Part shown: positions 44,162 through 52,394 of the stretch, in pieces
How positions within the stretch are numbered: the stretch's first letter is position 1
How the letters are laid out: the number at the start of each line of letters is the position of its first letter
NCBI RefSeq assembly: GCF_035503745.1
Contig: NZ_DATJTC010000028.1
Span: 1 to 64,000 of the forward strand
Source of the DNA: Dyella_B sp035503745
GTDB lineage: Bacteria > Pseudomonadota > Gammaproteobacteria > Xanthomonadales > Rhodanobacteraceae
Direction: 5' to 3'
Length of the DNA: 64,000 nucleotides
Position numbers and translations under genes: made by a program
Notes under the pieces: model-generated
What the model was told of the DNA's origin: nothing
The model's input: the letters and a program-made list of their open reading frames with translations, nothing else
Database searches by the model: none

Positions 44162-45193
44162 ATGACCGATTCCAACTTGCGCCTGCCGGCCGAATGGGAG
44201 CCGCAGGCCGCCGTTCTGATTGCCTGGCCGCACGCCGGCACCGACTGGGCCGAACGGCTCGATGCGGTGGAATCCACGTACGTGGCGCTGGCCGCGGCGG
44301 TGACCCGCTTTGAGCCGTTGATCATCGTGGTGGCCGACGAAGCCCTTGAAGGTCACGTCGTTGCCAAACTGCAGCAAGCCGAGGCGGATCTCAAGCGCAT
44401 CCGCTTCGTGCAACTGCCCTATGACGACACCTGGCTGCGCGATTCCGGCCCGATCACCCTGCGCGATGGCGACCGCTTCCAGCTCACCGATTTCCGCTTC
44501 ACCGGCTGGGGCGGCAAGTTCGGCGCCGAGCAGGACGATGCCCTGATCGGCGGCCTGGTCGAAGCGGGCGTTTTCGGCAACGCCACGCACGAGCGCATCG
44601 ACTGGGCGCTGGAAGGTGGCGGCATCGAGAGTGACGGCCAGGGTACCGTCCTCACCACCTGGCGCTGCCTGGTGCAGCGTCATCCGGAGCAGTCGCGCGA
44701 TGAAATGAGCGCGATCCTGCGCAGGAGCCTGCACGCCGAACGCGTGTTGTGGCTCGACTACGGCTACCTCGAAGGCGACGACACGGACGCGCACATCGAC
44801 ACGCTGGCGCGTTTCGCGCCCGGTGACCGCATCGTGTTCCAGGCCTGCGGCGACCCCACCGACGCACACCATGACGAACTGCACCGCATGGGCGACGAAC
44901 TGGCCGCGCTGCGCAACGCCCAGGGCAATCCTTACACGCTGTATCCGCTGCCGTGGGCACAGCCGGTCATGGATGAAGGTCGTCGCCTGGCGGCGTCTTA
45001 CGCAAACTATCTGATCGTCAACGATGCGGTGCTGGTGCCCGCCTATGGCGATCGCGCCGATGACGTGGCCTCCCGCATCATCGGCCAGGCCCATCCTGGG
45101 CGCACGGTGGTGCAGGTGCCCTGCCGTCCGCTGATCTGGCAGAACGGCAGCCTGCATTGCATCACCATGCAATTGCCTGCCGGCCTTATCTAG
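44162..45193 (+). CDS. aguA: Agmatine deiminase
   Basis: 343 residues. Motifs: RLPAEWEPQAAVLIAWPH, YDDTWLRDSGPI, IDWALEGGGIESDGQGT, ACGDPTDAHHDELH and the active Cys in NGSLHCITMQ. It converts agmatine to N-carbamoylputrescine. aguB follows after a palindromic repeat element whose left end supplies the TAG stop codon of this gene. Confidence 0.95.
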   Translation: MTDSNLRLPAEWEPQAAVLIAWPHAGTDWAERLDAVESTYVALAAAVTRFEPLIIVVADEALEGHVVAKLQQAEADLKRIRFVQLPYDDTWLRDSGPITLRDGDRFQLTDFRFTGWGGKFGAEQDDALIGGLVEAGVFGNATHERIDWALEGGGIESDGQGTVLTTWRCLVQRHPEQSRDEMSAILRRSLHAERVLWLDYGYLEGDDTDAHIDTLARFAPGDRIVFQACGDPTDAHHDELHRMGDELAALRNAQGNPYTLYPLPWAQPVMDEGRRLAASYANYLIVNDAVLVPAYGDRADDVASRIIGQAHPGRTVVQVPCRPLIWQNGSLHCITMQLPAGLI

Positions 45194-45285
45194 GGATGCC
45201 CTGATCCACGCTTCGCCGGTGGCCCTGTGGCCTGCGAACAGACAGAGCCGGTGACACCTGCGAAGCATGGATCAGAGCATCCCTA
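45191..45285. repeat. Palindromic intergenic repeat element between aguA and aguB
   Basis: The two ends, 45191-45216 and 45260-45285, are inverted copies (TAGGGATGC, CTGATCCA, GCTTCGC) with about three mismatches. The element is about 95 bases and looks like a REP or small MITE-type unit. It includes the aguA stop codon. Confidence 0.65.
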
Positions 45286-45346
45286 AACATCCATTCAACA
45301 CCCGTCCATTAAAATGGGACGGTTTTGCAGTCGTCAGGACATACTC

Positions 45347-46237
45347 ATGATCCGCAAGCTTCTCAAAGTGGCTCTGTTGCAGGAAACCCACCGCGGCAGC
45401 CGCGATGCCAATCTCGACGCGATCGAAACCGGCCTGCGCGAGGCGGCCAAGACCGGCGCGGAACTGGTTCTGCTGCAGGAATTGCACAACGGGCCCTACT
45501 TCTGCCAGCACGAATCGGTAAACGAGTTCGATCTGGCCGAAAGCATCCCCGGCCACAGCACGGCGCGCATCGGCGCGCTGGCCCAGGAGCTGAAGCTGGT
45601 GGTGGTGGCATCCCTGTTCGAGAAGCGTGCGGCCGGCCTGTACCACAACACGGCGGTGGTGTTCGATCGCTCCGCCAGCATCGCGGGCAAGTATCGCAAA
45701 ATGCATATCCCCGACGATCCGGCGTTCTACGAGAAGTTTTATTTCACGCCGGGGGACCTGGGTTTCGAACCCATCGATACGTCGGTCGGCCGGCTGGGCG
45801 TGCTGGTGTGCTGGGACCAGTGGTATCCGGAAGCGGCGCGACTGATGGCGCTGGCCGGCGCGGAGCTGTTGCTGTATCCCACCGCCATCGGCTGGGATCC
45901 GAATGACACGCAGGATGAAAAAAATCGCCAGCGCGATGCCTGGATCACCGTGCAGCGCGGCCACGCGGTCGCCAATGGCGTGCCGCTGCTGTCCTGCAAC
46001 CGCACCGGCTATGAGGCCGATCCGGCGGGCGTGGGCGCGGGCATCCAGTTCTGGGGCAGCAGCTTCGTGGCCGGACCGCAAGGCGAATTCCTCGCCCAGG
46101 CCGGCACGGACGGCGGCCAGTTGCTCGTGGTCGAGATCGACATGGCGCGCAGCGAGCACGTGCGCCGCATCTGGCCGTTCCTGCGCGACCGCCGCATCGA
46201 CGCCTACGGCGATCTTTTGCGTCGTTTTCGCGATTAA
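45347..46237 (+). CDS. aguB: N-carbamoylputrescine amidase
   Basis: 296 residues from ATG 45347. It is a nitrilase-fold enzyme with the Glu-Lys-Cys triad in ELVLLQELHNGPYFC, GKYRKMHIPDDP and LGVLVCWDQWYPEAARL. Blocks YHNTAVVFDR and QFWGSSFVAGPQGE also match the AguB subgroup. It hydrolyses N-carbamoylputrescine to putrescine, the step after aguA. The encoded route is agmatine to putrescine. Confidence 0.95.
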   Translation: MIRKLLKVALLQETHRGSRDANLDAIETGLREAAKTGAELVLLQELHNGPYFCQHESVNEFDLAESIPGHSTARIGALAQELKLVVVASLFEKRAAGLYHNTAVVFDRSASIAGKYRKMHIPDDPAFYEKFYFTPGDLGFEPIDTSVGRLGVLVCWDQWYPEAARLMALAGAELLLYPTAIGWDPNDTQDEKNRQRDAWITVQRGHAVANGVPLLSCNRTGYEADPAGVGAGIQFWGSSFVAGPQGEFLAQAGTDGGQLLVVEIDMARSEHVRRIWPFLRDRRIDAYGDLLRRFRD

Positions 46238-46346
46238 TTGACATCGGGGACCCGGGCCGGTCCTCGGATTCACGTTTCAGCTTGCACTGTTGGCGGCTAA
46301 TCCCCATGCTGGCTATCGTCCCTTCCCTCTTTCCCCAATCCATCGC

Positions 46347-47579
46347 ATGAGCGTTACCGAAACCGATCCCCTCGTCCTGTCGGATCTGCACGACCAACCG
46401 ATCGAACGCGTGCAGCGCGACGGCGTGGAGTACGTAGTGCTGGGAACGGCGCACGTATCGCGCAGCAGCGTGGAGGCCGTACAGACCTTGCTGGCCCGCG
46501 AGTCGTTCGATGCCGTGGCGGTGGAACTGTGCGAAAGCCGCGCCCAGGGCATGCGCGATCCGGAAGCGTTCAAGCAGATGGATCTGTTTCGCGTGATCCG
46601 TCAGGGCAAGGCCGGCATGGTTGCGGCCAGCCTGGTGCTATCCACGTTCCAGAAGCGGCTGGCCGATCAATACGGCATCCAGCCGGGCGCCGAGATGAAA
46701 GCGGCGATGGATGGCGCCGATCAACGGCACGTCCCCGTGTGGCTGATCGATCGCGAAGTGGGCACCACGCTCAAGCGCGCCTGGCACAGCGTGGGCTTCT
46801 GGCAGCGTTTCGGGCTGCTCGGTGGGTTGCTCGCCAGCGTGTTCGAGCGCGAGACGATCGACGAAAAGGAAATCGAGAAACTCAAGCAAGGCGACATGCT
46901 CGAAAGTGCGTTCAGCGAATTTGCCAGCGAATCCGAACCGCTTTACCGCAGCCTGATTGCCGAGCGCGATGCCTTCATGGCCGCGCGCCTGCGCGAGGAA
47001 GCGGCCAAGTCGGCGAGCACCGAGCCGCGCAAGGTGCTGGTGGTGATCGGCGCCGGCCACTTGAAAGGCATGTGCGAGAATCTGCGCACGCAAGCGGCCG
47101 ATCCGGCCGCCACCGCGGCGACGCTTGCGCAAACGCCACCGAAGTCACAGTGGCCCAAGTGGCTGGCGATCGGGCTGGTGCTGCTGGTGTTCGTGGCGAT
47201 CGGTTATGCGTTTCATCGCAACACCGCGCTGGGTGCGCAGGCGCTGCGCGACTGGGTGCTTTATACCGGCGGTTTCTCGGTACTCGGTGCCTTGATTGCG
47301 CGTGCGCACCCGCTGAGCGTGCTGGCCGCGTTCGTCGCCGCACCGATCAAACCGTTCCGGCCGGGTATTCCTTCCGGCGGCATCAGCGCGATGGTCGAAG
47401 CGTGGGTGCGGCGTCCGCGCGTGGCCGATTTTGAAAGCCTGCGCGAGGACATCGTGCATTGGAGCGGCTGGTGGACCAACCGCGTCGCGCGCACGCTGCT
47501 CAATTTTTTCCTGGTCAGCCTGGGCACGATCGTGGGCGAATACGCCGCCGGCATCCACATCCTCAAGAGCTTGTTCTAA
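46347..47579 (+). CDS. TraB/PrgY-family membrane protein
   Basis: 410 residues from ATG 46347. The TraB domain occupies about residues 1-260 with the conserved YVVLGTAHVSRSSVEAV, VAVELCESRAQGM and VLVVIGAGHLKGM. About residues 283-405 carry several hydrophobic segments. Members are possible metal-dependent proteases or pheromone-shutdown proteins (PrgY); the activity in proteobacteria is not established. Confidence 0.85.
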   Translation: MSVTETDPLVLSDLHDQPIERVQRDGVEYVVLGTAHVSRSSVEAVQTLLARESFDAVAVELCESRAQGMRDPEAFKQMDLFRVIRQGKAGMVAASLVLSTFQKRLADQYGIQPGAEMKAAMDGADQRHVPVWLIDREVGTTLKRAWHSVGFWQRFGLLGGLLASVFERETIDEKEIEKLKQGDMLESAFSEFASESEPLYRSLIAERDAFMAARLREEAAKSASTEPRKVLVVIGAGHLKGMCENLRTQAADPAATAATLAQTPPKSQWPKWLAIGLVLLVFVAIGYAFHRNTALGAQALRDWVLYTGGFSVLGALIARAHPLSVLAAFVAAPIKPFRPGIPSGGISAMVEAWVRRPRVADFESLREDIVHWSGWWTNRVARTLLNFFLVSLGTIVGEYAAGIHILKSLF

Positions 47580-47735
47580 GGGTCAGGCAAGCCCCGCCGC
47601 GGTGTCGGCACCCGGACGGGGAGCGGCCTTTTGTCACACTCCCCCGCCCCTTCCCCGCCCATTGTGACGCCTCCCGAGCAGCCTCTATACTCGGTTGAGT
47701 TGCACGCATCCGCTGGAATCGTGGGGATCCTCTTG

Positions 47736-48062
47736 ATGACTCGATTGCAATCGTTCGGCGTGGCCGCCGCTGCCTTGATGCTTTTGGCGAACGCCGCCCA
47801 TGCCACTGGCGACAAAGCCAATGGCCGCACACTGGTCTACACCTGCAATGGCTGCCACGGCATACCGGGCACCTACAATGCCTATCCGCAGTATCCGGTG
47901 CCGAAAATCGCCGGCCAGAACGAGCAGTACATCATCAGCGCGCTGCACGAATACAAATCGGGCGATCGCACGCATCCGACCATGATGGCCCAGGCGCAAA
48001 GCCTCTCCGACCAGGAGATCGAGGACATCGCCGCCTATCTTTCCAGCATCGCTGCAAAGTAA
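47736..48062 (+). CDS. Class I cytochrome c (c4/c553-like), first of a pair
   Basis: 108 residues from ATG 47736. A signal peptide (about 1-24) precedes the haem site CNGCH (about residue 36); the distal Met is likely in the MMAQ region near residue 80. SDQEIEDIAAYLSSI is the usual terminal helix. It is probably a periplasmic electron carrier. The next gene begins 21 bases downstream and encodes a paralogue, so they form an operon. Confidence 0.9.
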   Translation: MTRLQSFGVAAAALMLLANAAHATGDKANGRTLVYTCNGCHGIPGTYNAYPQYPVPKIAGQNEQYIISALHEYKSGDRTHPTMMAQAQSLSDQEIEDIAAYLSSIAAK

Positions 48063-48083
48063 TCAGCCAAGGATTCCCCCTGC

Positions 48084-48434
48084 ATGAAACGTGCGCTTAC
48101 GCTGCTTTCGTTCGGTATTGCCCTTGCGCTGGCTTCGGCCCCCTTGCTGGCTAGCGGCAACGCGGAAAACGGCAAGGCCAAGGCTGCCGCCTGCATCGCC
48201 TGCCACGGCGCCGACGGCAATGCGGTCGATCCGCAATATCCGCGCCTGGCCGGTCAGTACTACGGGTACATCAAGGAAGCCTTGCACGAATACAAGGACG
48301 GTCGCCGCAACAATCCCATCATGAAGGGTTTTGCCAGCACGCTGTCCGATCAGGATATCGAGGACATCGCCGCTTATTTCTCTTCGATGCCGTCGAAACT
48401 GGATACGCTCAAGGGGCATATCCAGGGCGACTGA
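48084..48434 (+). CDS. Class I cytochrome c, second of a pair
   Basis: 116 residues. Signal peptide ending LLAS, haem motif CIACHG, then YPRLAGQYYGYIKEALHEYKDG and NPIMKGFASTLSDQDIEDIAAYFS, with the Met ligand in NPIMKGF. The first gene of the pair shares most of this layout, indicating tandem duplication. An intrinsic terminator follows at 48461-48491. Confidence 0.92.
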   Translation: MKRALTLLSFGIALALASAPLLASGNAENGKAKAAACIACHGADGNAVDPQYPRLAGQYYGYIKEALHEYKDGRRNNPIMKGFASTLSDQDIEDIAAYFSSMPSKLDTLKGHIQGD

Positions 48435-48460
48435 AACCTGAGGCTGCGCCATCCATAAAA

Positions 48461-48491
48461 AAGCCCGCCCATTGGATTGCGGGCTTTTTTT
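48461..48491 (+). terminator. Intrinsic terminator after the cytochrome pair
   Basis: AAGCCCGC (48461-48468) and GCGGGCTT (48479-48486) form an 8-bp stem followed by a T-run. The preceding A-run may let it also serve nfuA on the other strand. Confidence 0.9.
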
Positions 48492-48507
48492 GTGCCTGCG
48501 CGCAGGA

Positions 48508-49116
48508 TCAGCCCATCGCCGACTGCCCTTCCTTCTTGCGGTAATACGGATTGTTGCCGCCGGCATGGTCGGTGGCATCACGCACCGCGGTAATTTCCGG
48601 CACGCGTTCGCGCAAGGTCTTCTCCACGCCATGCTTGAGCGTGACATCGACCATGCCGCAACCGTGGCAACCGCCGCCGAATTGCAGTAGCACCACGCCG
48701 TCGGCGTCGACCTCGAGCAGGCTGACGCGGCCACCGTGCGCGGCGATGCGCGGATTCACTTCGGCTTCGAGCACATAGCGCACGCGCTCGACCAGGCCCG
48801 CTTCCATGCCCGGCAATGCGCCCTTGATCTTCGGCGCGCGGATGTTCAACTGCCCACCGGTCTGGCTGGGTTCGAAGTCGATGTTGGCGCCTTCCAGCCA
48901 GGGCGCGCTATCGCCTTCGACATGGAAATCGAAACCCCTGCATTCGACCGTCCATTCGTTGCCGGTAAGCTCCTGCGGCTCGCAGAATTCCAGCTCGCAA
49001 TCGGCGGCGGGCGTGCCGGCCGCGATGACGCGCACGCGGATGCCGAGCCCTTCGATGCCTTGCTGGGAAAGAAGGCGCAGGAAATGCTGCTGCGCGCGTT
49101 CGGAAATCTCGATCAT
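48508..49116 (-). CDS. nfuA: Fe-S biogenesis protein NfuA
   Basis: 202 residues. The N-terminal part is a degenerate A-type (HesB-like) domain (MIEISERAQQHFLRLLSQQG) and the C-terminal Nfu domain has VLLQFGGGCHGCGMVDVTL with the CxxC that holds a 4Fe-4S cluster. It delivers clusters under oxidative stress or iron shortage. It is convergent with the cytochrome operon and divergent from phhB. Confidence 0.96.
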   Translation of the reverse strand: MIEISERAQQHFLRLLSQQGIEGLGIRVRVIAAGTPAADCELEFCEPQELTGNEWTVECRGFDFHVEGDSAPWLEGANIDFEPSQTGGQLNIRAPKIKGALPGMEAGLVERVRYVLEAEVNPRIAAHGGRVSLLEVDADGVVLLQFGGGCHGCGMVDVTLKHGVEKTLRERVPEITAVRDATDHAGGNNPYYRKKEGQSAMG

Positions 49117-49257
49117 GCCTGCTCCGCAACTGCCATCGGTGCCCGATTGGACGGGCCATACAGCACCATTTTAGTCCTGTTTAATCCAAAAATGTCCGAC
49201 GGCGGTTTTTTCGCGTACAGTTTCGGCGCTTTGCCGCTTCAATCCCAGGAGATCGCC

Positions 49258-49599
49258 ATGACCGCCCTTCCGCTTGCCGCCCAACACTGCCAACCCCGCA
49301 AGGGCAAGGAACACGCGCTGGACGAAGCGGCCGTCGCGGCGCTGCTGCCGCTGGTGCACGGGTGGAAACTCACCGAGCAACGCGATGCGCTGGTGAAGGA
49401 TTTCCGTTTCGAAAATTTCCATCACACGCTTGGCTTTATCAATGCCGTCGGCTTCATGGCCAATCATGAAGACCACCACCCCGATATCGAGGCGGGCTAC
49501 GGCCATTGCAAGCTGCACTGGTCCACTCACGATGTGGGCGGTTTGTCGCTGAACGACTTCATCTGCGCCGCGCGCGTCGACGCCCTGCTCGCCCGTTGA
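49258..49599 (+). CDS. phhB: Pterin-4-alpha-carbinolamine dehydratase
   Basis: 113 residues from ATG 49258, the normal length; a longer frame antisense to nfuA is rejected. The active His motifs are NHEDHHPDIEAGYGHCKLHW and the terminal THDVGGLSLNDFICA. It recycles the pterin cofactor of aromatic hydroxylases. Its stop overlaps the TTG start of the following membrane-protein gene. Confidence 0.93.
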   Translation: MTALPLAAQHCQPRKGKEHALDEAAVAALLPLVHGWKLTEQRDALVKDFRFENFHHTLGFINAVGFMANHEDHHPDIEAGYGHCKLHWSTHDVGGLSLNDFICAARVDALLAR

Positions 49600-51107
49600 A
49601 CCAGGCCAAGCGCGCGCAAGCGAGGTGGCCCTACGCAGGCTATGCGTTGGCTGCCATCATCGTCTATCTCGCGCTAGGCTGGCTGGCGGCACGCATCACC
49701 GCCGCGCACTTGTTGAATCAGGCGCAGTGGCAGCTGGCGCGTGTGGAGCATCACGAACCGCTGTGGGAATGGCGTCTGCGCAAGCCGCGCGACCTGATCG
49801 CAAGCCGCGCTTTCGGCAACGCCAAGGTGACCGGCGGCGAGGATGCGCTGGACATCACCAGCCTAGACGGCACGCCGTTCGAACTCGGCCTGCCGATTGC
49901 ATGGTCGTTGGACCTGGCGCACTGGCCGGTGCTTCAGCTGCAATTGCAAAGCAGTGCGGCGGGTACGCTCGGGCTGGTCTGGCAAGGCCCCGGCCGTGCG
50001 CCCGCATGCCTTGCCGCGGCTGCCGGCTCGCTGACGCCCGACACCCGAACCCTGCGCATCGATTTGCGCGACCTGGTATGGCATTCGGCGGGCGATGGTT
50101 CCTGCCCGGCACCCGGCGTCGCGCAGCTGTTGCGCTTGCGTGTGCAGATACCGCGCAACGCGACGCTGCGCCTGAGCGCGGCGTCCCTGATGGCAACCCA
50201 GGCACTGCCGCCGCTGGCCGATACCCGCATCGATCTGCCGGCGCACGCCAACAGCGATGAACTAGCGCGTGCCACGGCGCCAGCCCAAGACTGGGCCATG
50301 CCCTTGTTCCGCCTGCCCGCGGGCATCGGCGCCGAAGCCATGCTGCGCCTGCGCGACCCACTGCGCGAGCGTTGGCCGGCGGCCTTGATCGTGCCGGCTG
50401 GCGCTACGCCGCAAGCGGCACCCCAGCACTCGTACCGAGCGCTGACGTGGCTCGCCTGCGTTCTTTACCTGGCGGCCCTGGCGTGGCTGCAGTGGAAACC
50501 GCTGCGGGGCCGGCTGCGACCCTGGCTTGAGATAGCCGGCTGCCTGCTCGGGCCGCTCTGGCTGGTGGCCGGCCTCCATTGGGGCTTGTATCCCACGCCG
50601 CTAGGGGTGACGGCATTCGCCGGCGGACTGGCCTTCGCCCTGATGATCGAGCGCCGCCACCTGCCGCGCCTGTGGCAATGGCCCCAAACCCGCGGCACAT
50701 GGTTATGGCCGATGGCAGCCATGCCGGCCACATGCCTGCTGATCGCGCTTTATGGCCACGCCCCGCACGCGTTGCCATTCGGGCACGTGGTGGCTTACTT
50801 CGGCTGGGCGTGGCTGCAGCAATGGCTAATGCTGGTGGTGTTGCTGCGGCGCTTCGAACGGGCGCTGCCGCGACCGGAATGGGCCATGCTGGCGGTCGCC
50901 ACCGTGTTCGGGCTGTTCCACACGCCCAATGGGCTGGTGATGCAACTGTGCTTCGCGGGCGAACTTTGGTGGGTGTGGTGTTTCCGGCGCTCGCGCTCGG
51001 TATTGCCCATCGCCCTGGCGCACGCGGTGTGCGCCTTGCTGATCGAATCGGCCCTGATCGGCGGTTGGCTGCGTTCGCTGGAAGTCAGCGCCCGCTTCTT
51101 CCTCTAG
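49596..51107 (+). CDS. Membrane protein with CPBP/CAAX-protease-like C-terminal domain
   Basis: 503 residues if TTG 49596 is used, which overlaps the phhB stop (TTGA) and suggests coupling; a longer frame antisense to nothing known begins at 49506. One helix near residue 15 is followed by a periplasmic domain of about 250 residues, then six or more helices. Near the end FGLFHTPNG and HAVCALLIES recall CPBP protease motifs 2 and 3, but the EExxxR motif is replaced by QQWLMLVVLLRR, so it is probably inactive. Its last 23 bases overlap the end of rluC. Confidence 0.65.
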   Translation: MNQAKRAQARWPYAGYALAAIIVYLALGWLAARITAAHLLNQAQWQLARVEHHEPLWEWRLRKPRDLIASRAFGNAKVTGGEDALDITSLDGTPFELGLPIAWSLDLAHWPVLQLQLQSSAAGTLGLVWQGPGRAPACLAAAAGSLTPDTRTLRIDLRDLVWHSAGDGSCPAPGVAQLLRLRVQIPRNATLRLSAASLMATQALPPLADTRIDLPAHANSDELARATAPAQDWAMPLFRLPAGIGAEAMLRLRDPLRERWPAALIVPAGATPQAAPQHSYRALTWLACVLYLAALAWLQWKPLRGRLRPWLEIAGCLLGPLWLVAGLHWGLYPTPLGVTAFAGGLAFALMIERRHLPRLWQWPQTRGTWLWPMAAMPATCLLIALYGHAPHALPFGHVVAYFGWAWLQQWLMLVVLLRRFERALPRPEWAMLAVATVFGLFHTPNGLVMQLCFAGELWWVWCFRRSRSVLPIALAHAVCALLIESALIGGWLRSLEVSARFFL

Positions 51108-52056
51108 TCGCGGCAAGCGCATCGAGGAAGCTTTTAAGTTCTTCCGGCAATGGGGCCGAGAAGCCGTAGGCGCGCCCGTCCAGCTCGAAGGACATGTGTG
51201 AGGCATGCAGAAACAGCCGGTTGAGCCCAAGCTCGCGAAAACGCTTGTTGGCCTCGCGCTCCCCATACTTGCTGTCGCCGGCCAGCGGATGGCCGATATG
51301 GGCGGCATGCACGCGGATCTGGTGTGTACGGCCCGTGCCCAAGGTGGCCTGCATGAGCCGCGCACCGGGGTACTGCTCCATCTCCCGGAAGAAGGTCAGC
51401 GAGGGCTTGCCGCTTTCCGCGACCCGCACCATGCGCTCGCCGCCCTGCAGGATGGACTTCTGCAGGGGCGCGTTGACGTCGAAACGGGCCTTGGACGGAT
51501 GTCCCACCATCAGGCACAGGTACTGCTTGGTGACCTCGCCGGCACGAATCGCCGCCTGCAGGCCGGTCAACCCGGCCCGGGTGCGGGCGAAGACCAGTAC
51601 GCCGCTGGTATCGCGATCCAGCCGGTGAACCAGCTCCAGATGTTCTTTCGGACGTGCCTGCCTGAGTAGTTCGATCGCCCCGTGACTGACCCCGCTGCCG
51701 CCGTGGCTGGCCATGCCCGACGGTTTGTCGATCACCAGGAAATGCTTGTCTTCGAAAATCACCGCCTCGGCCGCCGCCGCGATGGCTCCCTGGGAGGCCC
51801 CCTGCTCGGCCGGCCGCTCGGCCACCCTCACTGGCGGAATGCGCAGCGTATCGCCCTGGCTGAGACGCGTATCCGGCTTGGCGCGCTTGCCGTTCACACG
51901 CACCTGTCCGGTGCGCAACAGTCGGTAAATCATGCTCTTGGGCACGCCTTTGAGCAGGGTCATCAGCGCGTTGTCGATGCGCTGCCCGTCTCGTTCCGGA
52001 CCGATCTCGACTTGACGCACCCCGTGAGGAAGAGCAGGGGAAGTTACCGTCTGCAT
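51085..52056 (-). CDS. rluC: Ribosomal large subunit pseudouridine synthase C
   Basis: 323 residues from ATG 52056. An S4 RNA-binding domain (SMIYRLLRTGQVRVNGKRAKP) precedes the catalytic core with the Asp in LVHRLDRDTSGVLVFARTRAG. It makes pseudouridines in 23S rRNA. It is divergent from rne, the same arrangement as in E. coli. Confidence 0.93.
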   Translation of the reverse strand: MQTVTSPALPHGVRQVEIGPERDGQRIDNALMTLLKGVPKSMIYRLLRTGQVRVNGKRAKPDTRLSQGDTLRIPPVRVAERPAEQGASQGAIAAAAEAVIFEDKHFLVIDKPSGMASHGGSGVSHGAIELLRQARPKEHLELVHRLDRDTSGVLVFARTRAGLTGLQAAIRAGEVTKQYLCLMVGHPSKARFDVNAPLQKSILQGGERMVRVAESGKPSLTFFREMEQYPGARLMQATLGTGRTHQIRVHAAHIGHPLAGDSKYGEREANKRFRELGLNRLFLHASHMSFELDGRAYGFSAPLPEELKSFLDALAATRGRSGR

Positions 52057-52394
52057 TGAAAAAAACCTGGGTAGAGAGGATACTCGCACAGCGCTTAGCC
52101 CGGTCCGAGACACAGATTTAAGGATCAGGCGCCCGCCTGTTGCGTAGGCGATGTTTGGGTCGGCCGCCCTCGCGGCAGCCGGTTGCAAACACCCTTTCAT
52201 CGTAACGGTTCGGGTAGCCGCTTGTCCGGTCTCAATGAGTAGACAGACAAGTCGGCGTGCGTGCCACGAATCAACCCGGTATCGGGAACGTTACCGTTTA
52301 TTTGCCGCTTTACCGCAGCGGCGCGATCCCCGGACAGGCCGCCACGCCAGGCGCCACCGCGGCGCGCGACGCGCGGCCAAGCCGAGGAATTACA
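52057..52394 (+). promoter_or_regulatory. rluC-rne divergent promoter region and rne 5' leader
   Basis: 338 bases without a gene. Small hairpins (around 52285-52297 and 52310-52326) lie close to the rne start. In E. coli the long rne leader mediates autoregulation by RNase E cleavage; the same is plausible here but no conserved sequence was verified. Confidence 0.5.
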
